From Cyclobacterium amurskyense (GTDB lineage Bacteria; Bacteroidota; Bacteroidia; Cytophagales; Cyclobacteriaceae): 64,000 nt of DNA. Positions 25,120 through 34,800 of the stretch are shown piece after piece. The notes under the pieces were generated by a model, which was given only the letters and a program-made list of their open reading frames with translations, had not been told where the DNA came from and did not search any database. The translations under genes and the position numbers were made by a program. The stretch lies in NCBI RefSeq assembly GCF_001050135.1, contig NZ_CP012040.1, positions 744,001 to 808,000 on the forward strand. Direction: 5' to 3'. The stretch's first letter is position 1, and every line of letters starts with the position of its first letter.

Positions 25120-25269
25120 TTTTAGTTCTGAAATAGCTTGGTAAACAGAGTAAAAAAGAAAAACTATTAAACTTTTCCCTAACTAAATATAATTTTTTAA
25201 CTATATAATGTAAATTGGAACCAAGATTGTGTGCATTCCGTATGACTTTATAAAATTGATAAAACACTC

Positions 25270-26853
25270 ATGAAATATACATTTGCCTGGCTTTTGATGA
25301 TTTTTTATGTGTCTTCCTCATTTGGACAAGGCCAAGTGGTGAACCTTTACAATAAAGACTCAACCCTTATGGGTAATGGAGTAATGCTCAATAACAAAAT
25401 GGACGGTCTTTGGAAGTTCATTAATCCTAAAACCAATAGTTTAATTCAGCAAGGCAATTTCAAAAATGGATTGAAAGATGGTCAGTGGATCATTTATTTT
25501 TCAAACAAACAAAAGCACATTGTAGCTGATTATAAAGACAATAAAAGGAACGGTTCATTTTTAGAATATGATTTAGGAGGGGCGCTAATAAAAAATGCCG
25601 TTTATCAAGACAGCGTTTTGGTTGGACCTTATAAAGAGTATTATGGTAATCAGAGTAAATCAGGATTAGCCAATCCAAAACAGGTTAAAACAGAAGGCGA
25701 CTATTTGAATGGTAAAAAATCAGGCAAATGGATTTTCTATTTTGAAAATGGAGAGAAGGCTGTTGAAATAAACTATAAAGAAGGAATTAAAGACGGCCCT
25801 TACAAAGAGTATGACCCGTTTGGAGAGTTGATTGTAGAAGCCAACTATGTCGACAACCAACCCGATGGGCCATTTAAAAGATTTTCACAAACGGGACGAA
25901 TTCAAGAATCCGGAGAATACAATGCAGGAAGAAGAGTAGGTAAATGGACAAGTTATTTCCCTGACTCCAATATTTTGGAATCAGAAAAATTCTATGATAA
26001 ATCAGGTCACAAAACTGGAACTTGGAATTATTATTACGAAAACAAAAGAGTAGCAAGGGTAGAACGCTATGAAAATGATATCCCTGTAGGTAAGTGGGAA
26101 GAATATTTCCCAGACAAGTCAGTATCCAAACAAGTAACCTATGATTTGGGTGTTCCGGTGGGTGAATATATAGAAAACCACAACAATGGAAAACCATCAG
26201 TAAGGGGTCAGTATGAAAATGGTTTTCGATCAGGAATTTGGAAAAGCTATTATCCAGAGGGTAAAATCTATTCAATTGGAGAATACAAAAACGACTTGAA
26301 ATCAGGGCTTTGGAAATATTTCAATAAAATCGGAATACTAGTGGCTGAAGGCAAATACCAATTAGGTGCAGAACAAGGACAGTGGTTTTATTATTATGAT
26401 GGCGGTCAGTTAAAATCAGTAGGAAGCTATTTACTGGGTCAGGAAGATGGTATGTGGGGACTTTTTTACGACAACAAACAACTTACGCAAGAGGAAACAT
26501 GGGATTTTGGTAGGCTTTTAAATGTAAGTACCTACAACAATTATGATGGATCCAAAACTTTAAACCATGGCACCTTAAAGGATGGAAATGGCACAAGAAT
26601 CACCTATTATGTAAATGGGGTAAAAGAATCTGAAGGCAATTACAAATCTGGTAAACCTGAAGGCGTGTGGAAATATTACCATGATAATGGTAGACTTGCC
26701 TCTGAAGGAAAAATGGAAGATGGTAAAAAAGAAGGGTCTTGGAAATACTATACTCGATCAGGAAATTTGGAAGACATCTTGAAATTTGAAAATGATGAGT
26801 TACTTGCAGACGACGTTCCTGAGGAAAGTGATTTATTTCAAGATTTCAATTAA
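25270..26853 (+). CDS. Secreted YwqK/MORN-repeat protein
   Basis: This 527-residue protein has a signal peptide (YTFAWLLMIFYVSSSFGQG) and at least fifteen repeats of about 23-35 residues built on G-x-W-x-Y-Y-x-N-G (for example KSGKWIFYFENGEKAV, RVGKWTSYFPDS, QGQWFYYYDGGQLKS). These are the MORN-like YwqK repeats. Database names often call such proteins toxin-antitoxin YwqK antitoxin, but a secreted multi-repeat form is more likely an envelope or adhesion scaffold. It stands alone, 150 bp after the preceding gene. Confidence 0.85.
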   Translation: MKYTFAWLLMIFYVSSSFGQGQVVNLYNKDSTLMGNGVMLNNKMDGLWKFINPKTNSLIQQGNFKNGLKDGQWIIYFSNKQKHIVADYKDNKRNGSFLEYDLGGALIKNAVYQDSVLVGPYKEYYGNQSKSGLANPKQVKTEGDYLNGKKSGKWIFYFENGEKAVEINYKEGIKDGPYKEYDPFGELIVEANYVDNQPDGPFKRFSQTGRIQESGEYNAGRRVGKWTSYFPDSNILESEKFYDKSGHKTGTWNYYYENKRVARVERYENDIPVGKWEEYFPDKSVSKQVTYDLGVPVGEYIENHNNGKPSVRGQYENGFRSGIWKSYYPEGKIYSIGEYKNDLKSGLWKYFNKIGILVAEGKYQLGAEQGQWFYYYDGGQLKSVGSYLLGQEDGMWGLFYDNKQLTQEETWDFGRLLNVSTYNNYDGSKTLNHGTLKDGNGTRITYYVNGVKESEGNYKSGKPEGVWKYYHDNGRLASEGKMEDGKKEGSWKYYTRSGNLEDILKFENDELLADDVPEESDLFQDFN

Positions 26854-26898
26854 AATCAAAACAAATCTGCATTTAATAGGTTAAATAAATAAAAAAAT

Positions 26899-27069
26899 AT
26901 GTTTGGCCTATTTAGAAAGAAAACCCAGCTCGAAAAACTTCAACAGTTATACAAGGACTGCTTGGAAAAAGCACATAAAGCATCTCATCATAATAGGCAG
27001 CTTTCTGATAATTTAATGGCAGAGGCTGAAGTCATTGCAAAAAAAATAGATGCATTGAAAAAGGGCTAA
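26899..27069 (+). CDS. Lacal_2735-type small protein
   Basis: An ATG at 26899 opens a 56-codon frame: MFGLFRKKTQLEKLQQLY, then charged helix EKAHKASHHNRQLSDNL and EVIAKKIDALKKG. This matches from memory the Lacal_2735 family, a small, basic, predicted all-helical protein common in marine Bacteroidota and of unknown function. It sits 46 bp after the YwqK-repeat gene and is followed by an AT-rich hairpin, so the two may be cotranscribed. Confidence 0.8.
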   Translation: MFGLFRKKTQLEKLQQLYKDCLEKAHKASHHNRQLSDNLMAEAEVIAKKIDALKKG

Positions 27070-27094
27070 TCTACAATTATTGAAATTATTATTC

Positions 27095-27126
27095 GTAAAA
27101 GGAAAAATTATTATTTTTCCTTTTTA
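27095..27126 (+). terminator. Probable terminator after the Lacal_2735-type gene
   Basis: TAAAAGGAAAAAT and ATTTTTCCTTTTTA pair around a 4-nt loop, ending in a T-run. The stem is AT-rich with only two GC pairs, so strength is uncertain. It lies about 30 bp after the stop. Confidence 0.55.
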
Positions 27127-27202
27127 CAATCGTTTCTTCAAGCAAACAAACCAGTTCTATTCTGAGGGAATATAAAAACTTGGAACACTTATTGCCGTTA
27201 GT

Positions 27203-27223
27203 ATTAATATCACCAATATTAAT
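27203..27223. promoter_or_regulatory. Inverted repeat just before the DUF6600 gene start
   Basis: ATTAATAT-CACCA-ATATTAAT is a perfect 8-bp inverted repeat ending 5 bp before the ATG at 27229. It overlaps the ribosome-binding region and could be an operator or translational hairpin. Confidence 0.35.
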
Positions 27224-27228
27224 GTGCC

Positions 27229-28722
27229 ATGAAAACCTTAAAAAGTAATCGGTCGACATTCCCAGTTTCTATGAAAGTTTTAACCATAGGAATCTTATTG
27301 TTTTTTGTAGGCAGTATTCAAAATACAAATGCTTTACCAGTTTCAGTTTCATTTCAGGTATTTTATGATGAACTAAGCCCTTACGGAGATTGGATAGAAG
27401 ATCCAAATTATGGTTTTATATGGGTTCCTTACGTAGACCAATCTTTTCAACCTTATCGTACAAATGGGCATTGGGTAATGTCAACCTATGGCAACACCTG
27501 GGTTTCTCAATATGATTGGGGCTGGGCTCCTTTCCATTATGGAAGATGGTTTTTCAGTGACTTCTACGGTTGGGCTTGGATCCCAGGGTATGAATGGGGA
27601 CCAGCTTGGGTAAACTGGAGATCAGGTAGAGGCTATTATGGATGGTTACCTCTTGGTCCTCAAGTTTATTACTATAGCTCAGCTCGATATAATATCTATT
27701 CCCATTGGGTTTTTGTACCTAGACGCAGGTTATTAAGCAGAAGGATTCACAGGTATTATATGCATGGTAGAAATGTAAATGTTATTTACAATCAAACTAC
27801 CATTATCAACAATACCTATATCCACAATAATAACAGGTACATTGCCGGACCAAGCCGTTCTGAATTGCAACAAGTAACTAGGCGTAATGTCCCGGTTTTT
27901 GAAGTTCGACAAGGAAGAAGACCAGGAAGAACTTCAGTGGGAAATAATACTATCAGTGTGTATAGACCACAGGTCTCAGCGAGATCCTCATCAAGAAATG
28001 CAGTAAGTTCTAGACCGAAAAAGTATGTAAGTGCAAAGGAATACGGTAATACCCGGTCTACTTTGAATAGTCGTACAAATGTTAGGTCTACTAATAGAGC
28101 GACCACAAGGAACTCTAACGTGAGGTCTGAGGCTCTTAGGGAAAGTAAAACACCCACATCTAGACCTGCTGCAAGAAGCGCTGTGAAACCTACTACTGAA
28201 AGAAGTAATACCCAATCAAGGAGAGTAGCTCCTTCTGTTAACCCCAGTAATTCCAGGTCAAATAACAACATTGGAAATACAAATAGCAGAAGTAGAAATA
28301 GCAGTACTCCTCCGAGTAGTGGCGTTATTAGGAGAAGTACCACTTCACCTAACAATGGCAACACACGCAGAGTTACACCAGACAATCAACAAAACAGGAG
28401 ATCTACGGTATCCCCTTCCCCTAGAAGTAATACCGTAACTCCTAAACAAAGTGTGACAAAACAACGGTCATCTACTCAAAGACAGGTAATTAAATCTTCA
28501 CCTGTTCAAAGTAGACCAACTCCAAAAAAGGTCGCTCCTTCAACTAGAAAAAGTAACAGTGTTCAAAGAACGCCGCCTCAAAGAACCAATTCAAGGGTTA
28601 AATCTAATAGCAGTAGTAGCTCTCAAACAAGAAGCACCTCTAAAAGCTCTCAACGATCTACCAGAAGTACTTCACCTTCAACAAGGTCAACTAGATCGAC
28701 TAGATCGACTAGAGGCAATTAA
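27229..28722 (+). CDS. DUF6600-like YXWGXW protein with Arg/Ser/Thr/Asn-rich low-complexity tail
   Basis: This 497-residue protein has a signal peptide (VLTIGILLFFVGSIQNTNA). An aromatic domain follows (about 40-165; FYDELSPYGDWIEDPNYG, WGWAPFHYGRWFFSD, WIPGYEWGPAWVNWR), the tryptophan-rich DUF6600 repeat type. A basic, disordered tail of about 280 residues of Ser, Arg, Thr, Asn and Pro ends in TRSTRSTRSTRGN. Such proteins are exported and of unknown function. The tail could bind polyanions such as nucleic acid or acidic polysaccharide. It ends near a bidirectional terminator. Confidence 0.83.
   Translation: MKTLKSNRSTFPVSMKVLTIGILLFFVGSIQNTNALPVSVSFQVFYDELSPYGDWIEDPNYGFIWVPYVDQSFQPYRTNGHWVMSTYGNTWVSQYDWGWAPFHYGRWFFSDFYGWAWIPGYEWGPAWVNWRSGRGYYGWLPLGPQVYYYSSARYNIYSHWVFVPRRRLLSRRIHRYYMHGRNVNVIYNQTTIINNTYIHNNNRYIAGPSRSELQQVTRRNVPVFEVRQGRRPGRTSVGNNTISVYRPQVSARSSSRNAVSSRPKKYVSAKEYGNTRSTLNSRTNVRSTNRATTRNSNVRSEALRESKTPTSRPAARSAVKPTTERSNTQSRRVAPSVNPSNSRSNNNIGNTNSRSRNSSTPPSSGVIRRSTTSPNNGNTRRVTPDNQQNRRSTVSPSPRSNTVTPKQSVTKQRSSTQRQVIKSSPVQSRPTPKKVAPSTRKSNSVQRTPPQRTNSRVKSNSSSSSQTRSTSKSSQRSTRSTSPSTRSTRSTRSTRGN
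28687..28713 (+). repeat. 9-bp tandem repeat encoding TRS
   Basis: TC(A/G)ACTAGA occurs three times in tandem at the 3' end of the DUF6600 gene, encoding repeated Ser-Thr-Arg. Such short in-frame repeats could vary in number without shifting the frame. Confidence 0.6.
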
Positions 28723-28871
28723 ATAAAATCTGGTATTGAGAGAAAAAGAATACCAAGATATATGACCCTTGAATTAAGGCCGGTTTTGATGAAGTTGAAT
28801 TATGTTAAACAATGGATTTTAAAAGATTTCATCACACTTAAGGTAAGCAAATACACGTTTCAAATTATATT

Positions 28872-28912
28872 AAAAAAAGACATTACTTATTAAATAAGTG
28901 ATGTCTTTTTTT
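28872..28912. terminator. Bidirectional terminator between convergent genes
   Basis: AAAAAGACAT(T)ACTTATT pairs with AATAAGT(G)ATGTCTTTTT, with A-run before and T-run after, so it can serve the DUF6600 gene (plus) and the isomerase-like gene (minus). Confidence 0.85.
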
Positions 28913-28930
28913 ATATAACCGAAAACCTGT

Positions 28931-29854
28931 TTAGTTGGCAGCCTTTACTATAGCCTTCATTTTTGCTAAACCTGTCTTTGCTACATGAAGTGGATCTTCC
29001 TTCCAGTATTCTGGGTTAAAAAGCTCTAATGAAAGCACCTTATCTCCTCCCATATTCTTTAAATCTCTAACCACCTGAACCAAGGGGCCTACACCATCTC
29101 CTGGATACACCCGATCCTTGTCTGACTGTTCTTCTCTTTGGATATTCCCTTGAAAATCATTCATGTGAAAAATCTCTATTGCATTCCCATTGATTAATTT
29201 CAATCCATCAAACCCAGATCCGCCTCTATAGAGATGGAAAATGTCTGGCAATAAGCGAGCATCAGGATCATTGGCTACCGCTGCTACCATCAATATCTGC
29301 CCTAAGTGGTAAAATGGTTTGAAAGCACCCCAGAATTCCAATTGAGGCATCACGCCTGTCTTTCTTCCTAAATCCAATAAATCTTTAAACTTTTCGCCGG
29401 CCAAGACTAAATCCACAGGTGCTTCTGCTCCAACTCCTGGTGCTGCAACTCTCTTACAACCTATGGCAGCCAGCAAATTCATTTCTTCTTCCATTTGAAG
29501 AAACCCTTGTCTGCTCTTATCCTTATCCGCCACCATCCATGGAGCAAAACCAATTGCATTTTCTACCTTTAAACCACTATTTTCAATCATGGTTTTCAAT
29601 GTAGAGGTACTATTTCCGTCAGCAAGAAACTTCTTTAAATCCTGAATCCATATTTCAATACCATCATAACCGGCCTCAGCAGCTATCTCTATATATTTGG
29701 CCAATCCAGGATCCTGGCCTCTAATGGTACTGGTATTTAAACAATAAGTGAATTTCCCTTTCTTTTTTGGCATTGAAAAGGCTGAAACAGGTTGAACCGC
29801 AGCAATAGAACCTAGGCCTATTGTTTTTAGTACATTTCTTCTTTTAATTTCCAT
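28931..29854 (-). CDS. Exported sugar-phosphate isomerase/epimerase-like TIM-barrel protein
   Basis: This 307-residue protein begins MEIKRRNVLKTIGLGSIAAVQPVSAFS, a twin-arginine-type leader. Then comes a xylose-isomerase-like TIM barrel: CLNTSTIRGQDPGLAKYIE, AEAGYDGIEIWIQDL, PQLEFWGAFKPF, DIFHLYRGGSGFDGL, IEIFHMNDFQG and ending LSLELFNPEYW. Glu and His residues in these strands form the usual metal site. Bacteroidota encode many such periplasmic paralogues with unknown sugar substrates. It is monocistronic between a 485-bp gap and a shared terminator. Confidence 0.85.
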   Translation of the reverse strand: MEIKRRNVLKTIGLGSIAAVQPVSAFSMPKKKGKFTYCLNTSTIRGQDPGLAKYIEIAAEAGYDGIEIWIQDLKKFLADGNSTSTLKTMIENSGLKVENAIGFAPWMVADKDKSRQGFLQMEEEMNLLAAIGCKRVAAPGVGAEAPVDLVLAGEKFKDLLDLGRKTGVMPQLEFWGAFKPFYHLGQILMVAAVANDPDARLLPDIFHLYRGGSGFDGLKLINGNAIEIFHMNDFQGNIQREEQSDKDRVYPGDGVGPLVQVVRDLKNMGGDKVLSLELFNPEYWKEDPLHVAKTGLAKMKAIVKAAN

Positions 29855-30340
29855 TGTTTTCTTTCTTAATTAATGGGGCTATTAGAGGTATATTCTTGAC
29901 AAGTGTTGCCAATTAGTAAAGCTTCCTAAAACTACAAAAATATATTTCAATTTTTCAGGATCCCCCTCTAGAAGAAAAAAAATACTACACTATAAAACCA
30001 AAGGCTTGGTGTATCTATTGTTTTCCTTTTAACCAAATCATTTTACTGTTCCCCTATAGCTAGGGAATTCCCATCAGTAACTGGGGCATAAGTATACTAC
30101 TATAGCTTTTCTATCAAATTTTGAAGCTTACCTTAAATTATAAAATTTATTCTAAAGGACTGAATTATTAATTTACTCAAATTTCAAGAGGCCTAAATTA
30201 TATTTATAACTTTAGGCAGGATTACTGGGGTAAAGCCACCTTTTTTATCAGAAAACTAACAAATATTAAAGTTCTACCTAGATCAAAAGAAGCAAATGAA
30301 AGCACTCCTTATTTAGCCCCTAACAAGTCAAAAGCCAATC
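29855..30340. other. Intergenic stretch without recognisable feature
   Basis: This is an AT-rich 486-bp gap between divergent genes. Only short palindromes (for example ACCAA-AGGC-TTGGT near 29998) are visible. It presumably holds both promoters, but no convincing -33/-7 pair was found. Confidence 0.5.
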
Positions 30341-31840
30341 ATGTGTAACAACATCTCTAACCTTAAAACTCATCGATTCTTTAAAAACACAAAGTATCCT
30401 TTGGCTGTATTTTTTATAGCCCTTCTAATCGGTACTGTAATGAATTTCTGCAAATACGGCCCCTATATAACCCCTGACACTATAGGGTATTTTAATATGG
30501 CCCAAGGAAAGGATCCCGAATTGACAAGTCTGTCTCCATTTTATTCTTATTTCCTCTCCTTATTTCCTTTTTCATTGATATCGATCTTTGATAGAGCAAT
30601 AGTTTCTGGGATTTTGATGTTTTTGCTGGCCTTCTACTTATTATTTAAGATGTCCCGGAAAATTGGGGAAAATAGCGTAAATTATTTTTTTGCTTTCGGA
30701 ATCAGCATTCTATCCTGGTGGTCATTTAGGGTATTAGGAAGCGCCCATGCCGACAGCCATTTTTACTTAATGTTTTTGTTTTGGATATACCTTTTCATTT
30801 GGAAAAATGAAAGGAGCACGTTGTACCTAATTTTAATCTGTTTCCTTTCTGCATTAATGGTCTGGGTAAAACTAAATGCTTTATTCCTTGTTCCATTGCT
30901 CGCATTATGGGTTATCATAAGCAAAGAAAAACAATGGATATATGTTATTTCAGCAACAATTATTTCATGGCTTATTTATCGATGGAATATGCCAGAAAAC
31001 ATCCTTGATTTACATCTTTCAAATCAAGTAGTTCTTCAAGCCAGCCAACTTTCTACCATTGGACTATTTTATGAAAACCTCTCAACATGGTTTCAAGTAA
31101 ATCTTGCTTTACTATTTTCTGACCTGCTAACACAACATATACCGAAACCACTTGCCTTCACATCTGCATTGCTGAGTTTCGCTTTTCTAATACATTATTT
31201 AGTAAAATCCCATAATCAGCATAACAATCCTATCTACAAAGCACTACTTATCAGTTTTGTTTACAGTGTGTTTTTTTTAGGCTTTGAACTGAAGATCGGC
31301 TATAAAGAAATCAACTACAGAACACTATTTCCTCAGCTAGTAACACTCTCTCTTGCTCTTTGGATTTACCTTATTCAATACAACAAGAAAAAATCAATTT
31401 TAATAATAGGTCTTTTGATAACTAGCTACACATTAAGCGGCCACTATATTATTTGGCAAAGGAATGATGTAGCTTCACTTATTACAGCCAAAAGATTTGA
31501 CAATAGTAAACAGAAAGAAACTATTGAACGGATTTTAAATCAAAACCATCAACAGATTTTCAGCAATAGCCCAGAAAAAATTATGCTATCATTCAACACC
31601 ATAGACGTACTTCAAATTGCCCCTAAAAACCGATTTATTGAGGGGAAAAACTACCCGCTCAGTGATGCAGAAACAGAATTAGAACGTCAAAAAAGCATTC
31701 AAGCTTTAAAAGATGGTTCGGCCTTGGTAGTGCTTTTTCAGCCTACCAAAGAGGATTTAGAAACTTACAACATCCATGGGATTAAATACCTAAATGAGAA
31801 CAATATGGCAATATTTTATAAGGACAGATTAACGCAATAG
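30341..31840 (+). CDS. Multi-pass membrane protein, GT-C-like (ArnT/GT39-type) candidate
   Basis: This 499-residue protein has around ten hydrophobic helices after a short cytoplasmic N-terminus (first helix YPLAVFFIALLIGTVMNF). The segment YGPYITPDTIGYFNMAQG following helix 1 resembles the acidic first periplasmic loop of GT-C lipid-linked sugar transferases. The C-terminal 110 residues are soluble. Transferase function is inference from topology and this loop only. Its last 12 bp overlap the convergent porU-like gene, and the promoter must lie in the 486-bp gap upstream. Confidence 0.6.
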   Translation: MCNNISNLKTHRFFKNTKYPLAVFFIALLIGTVMNFCKYGPYITPDTIGYFNMAQGKDPELTSLSPFYSYFLSLFPFSLISIFDRAIVSGILMFLLAFYLLFKMSRKIGENSVNYFFAFGISILSWWSFRVLGSAHADSHFYLMFLFWIYLFIWKNERSTLYLILICFLSALMVWVKLNALFLVPLLALWVIISKEKQWIYVISATIISWLIYRWNMPENILDLHLSNQVVLQASQLSTIGLFYENLSTWFQVNLALLFSDLLTQHIPKPLAFTSALLSFAFLIHYLVKSHNQHNNPIYKALLISFVYSVFFLGFELKIGYKEINYRTLFPQLVTLSLALWIYLIQYNKKKSILIIGLLITSYTLSGHYIIWQRNDVASLITAKRFDNSKQKETIERILNQNHQQIFSNSPEKIMLSFNTIDVLQIAPKNRFIEGKNYPLSDAETELERQKSIQALKDGSALVVLFQPTKEDLETYNIHGIKYLNENNMAIFYKDRLTQ

Positions 31841-34800
31841 GTACATTTTACCATACCCTTTCTTAAAAGCTTTGTCTGCGGAGGTATTTCTATGCTCCAT
31901 GAATTGACCATTTTTCCTGACCAATACTCTGTAAATATAAACCCCATTGGCCAATTGGTCGCCAAACTCATCTTTTCCGTTCCAAGCGTACTCAGTAATG
32001 TTATTCCCTATGGTAATCGGGCCAAGTTCATCCTGAAATATTTCTTTGACTACCTTACCAGTTATTGTCATTATTTGAATTTTTATTTCATCGGGAACCT
32101 CTGCTCCTGTCACCGTAAAGACGAACCTCACACTACTGCTAAAAGGATTGGGGTAGGGATAAAAATTAGTTATTTGACTCTCATTAATCACCTCAAAACT
32201 CACTTCATATGGCACAGAACCTGCCATATTACCTGCTGCATCGCTGGCATTAATTTTCAAAGTATAAATACCATCATCTAAAGGACCAGGCTGAAATTCA
32301 ATGGTGAAATCCGCGTTTTCAGTTGCTTCAAACCATTTCACCCTAGAATTACTAAAACTTATTCTCTCAAAATCACAGCCCTCACAAGGCTTACGAAGCA
32401 TCAATTCCATTCCCAGTGTATCCTGTTTCAATGAAATTTTATTTTCATCTTTTATCTTGGTCGATATGATCACTGTAGGAGACACAATATCACCGTTCAT
32501 TATGTATCTTCCATCGAAATTAACGTCCAGTACAGGATTTAAATCGTCTCCGGTCACCTTAAAATATTTAGGCAAATCCATTACATTGTTTGTATAAATC
32601 TGCTCTGTTAATTTTCGAGGGTTAACAAATACGTTAAGCGAATTGTCCCCAGCCTTTCCTTTGGAGTCAAAATCTATTGTGAAAACTGAAGATTCGCCTG
32701 CCTTAACAGCAGGAATCTTAAAGCTCTCTTTGGTAATCTTCCTTTGGTCAATATTAAGGAACGAATAATCAACCTGTATGGAATCAAGAAAATCATGTTT
32801 TGAAATATTGATATATTCAAAGGTTAACTCATCTTGCTCCCCTTCATTTAAAACCACCTCTTTACGTTGATCTTTCAAAATTAAAACACCTTCAGGTACT
32901 CCCGTATAGTCTACCTGCCATTTGGACAATTGAGGCAAATCTTTATCTGGTAAGTCATTTAGGGAATACTTCAATCTTAAGAAAGGATAGTTCTTTGCAT
33001 CAAACTGTGTTAGGTCCGTTGTTTCTACATTTACATCTTGCAGCAAAGAAACTTCTCCTCCATCTGGAGTAACGCCAACCACATCCATTGAACTTTGATC
33101 TGGCTCAAACAAGTCTTTGCTTTTTACTTCATTAAAAAACTTTATCCAATCTGATGCAGGGCCAACTTTTGGTGACAATATACTTCCTGAGGGAAAATAC
33201 CCTTGAATACTGGTCTCAAACGAAATAACTTGAGAATCTCGAGCAAGTTCATCTTCAACATCAGGAACAACCTCTATAGCTTCCCCTGGCCTCATCCCCT
33301 TTCTTCCAAAAAGAATATAAGGATCCCCTGTTTCTAAGTTTCTTAAAGTTGCTTCATTTGCCCCTAACTCCTTAAGTTTGAAATAAGCTTCATCCGGCCA
33401 ATCTGAAAAAGTCACTTCACCAACAGAAAAAATAACAACATAATCATCTTTTTTCACACCTTCTACAAAATCAAGAAGCATGGTTTTTCCCTCATCAGTA
33501 ATGTATGCATTAGGTATATTTTGAATAACCTGCGGCACTCGTCCACAAGATCTAAAATCAAGGACATCTACTGTAACCAATGGTACAGGTAAATAAGGTT
33601 CTAGTGTCTGGTGGTCAAAAGCCATCAACCCAAGCGAACCTGCTCTGCAAAAACGATTAAAAGTATCTAAAATATAGGCGACACCGTTTAGCATAATCTG
33701 GGTATTCTCCACCCTATACTCTTCATTCTCTGACCCAAAAGTAAATACATCAATATTTAAAGAAGTATCTTGAAACTGCCAACTCTGATCTGAAAGTGAA
33801 ATACTTATGTTTGAAAGTTGATCGGCTAAAAATTGAGGTAATTTTCTTTGTGTCCACCCTTCAGGCCCTCCTTCAATATAAGAAAAACTACTTGTTTTCC
33901 ATGAAACATCCTCTCCCTCTCTAGGCGCTGAAAACTTAGTCCGCCAGTAAAAAGTAAGCGAATCTACTTTAGGTATTTCATCAAAAAGAGCTACGTTCCA
34001 TCTGGCCAGGTTATTTGTTGTTATTCTAACTTCTTTTCTTTTGGGACTTGAAAAATCCGAAGCAGTATCAAGTTGAATTATTAGATTTCTTTGCTCAGTC
34101 GCTAATCCCGGTATTTGAGCAATCATTTCTAAATTTGTTTCATTTACGATTCCAAAATCAAGAGGGAACAAATTTAATGTTCCACTCAATGGCACGAAGA
34201 AGGTTACAGATACGGAATTGTTGGCATAAGTTAATTCATCTATCTGACGACTTTTATTGACGGTGATGTTAAAAACATTGTCTCCGAATGAATTAATGCC
34301 CGAGTTAGGGATAGTAAGGACCAGCGTATCTAATCTAAAAACCGGCTCAATAGGTTCCACAGGAATGGTTACAACAGTTCCATCTGGTAATTGTCGCTTG
34401 ATATCAATATCAACTTCGCCCAGATCAACTATGCCTAAATTTTTGATTGGAATAGTCAACTCCAATGTATCGGAAAGTGAATTTAGCACCTGGTCATTTA
34501 CCCCTGTCAATAGAATTTCATCAGCATAAATTGCATAATCTGCTTTATTTGCCGGAAATATTCTAACTGCAGGGTCGCCTAACATTATTATCTGGTTTGC
34601 GTGAGATTGGTTTACCTCAGACACCCCATACCTAGAATAAAATAATTTTTCTGCTTGTTGCTTAATTTTTCCTAAATTCTGATGAATCATGCTGGAATCT
34701 GAGAAAGCAGTAGTGTAAAATGATTCACTATACCTTCTTAAATAAACATCTATACCAACGTCTGCATGTGCCAAGAAATTAGAAGCTCCTCGTTCAGGGG

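Noticed and set aside
25270..26853. YwqK-repeat protein as antitoxin of a toxin-antitoxin system
   Set aside because: It has a signal peptide, fifteen or more repeats and no adjacent toxin gene.
27816..28385. 189-codon minus-strand frame inside the DUF6600 gene
   Set aside because: It is a shadow of the low-complexity repeat tail, with leucine-rich composition produced by the reverse complement of Ser/Arg/Asn codons.
29998..30011. Small palindrome as terminator
   Set aside because: Only five paired bases and no T-run.
31829..31840. Overlap of membrane protein and PorU2-like gene as a frameshift
   Set aside because: Both reading frames end with normal stops on opposite strands; it is a simple convergent overlap.
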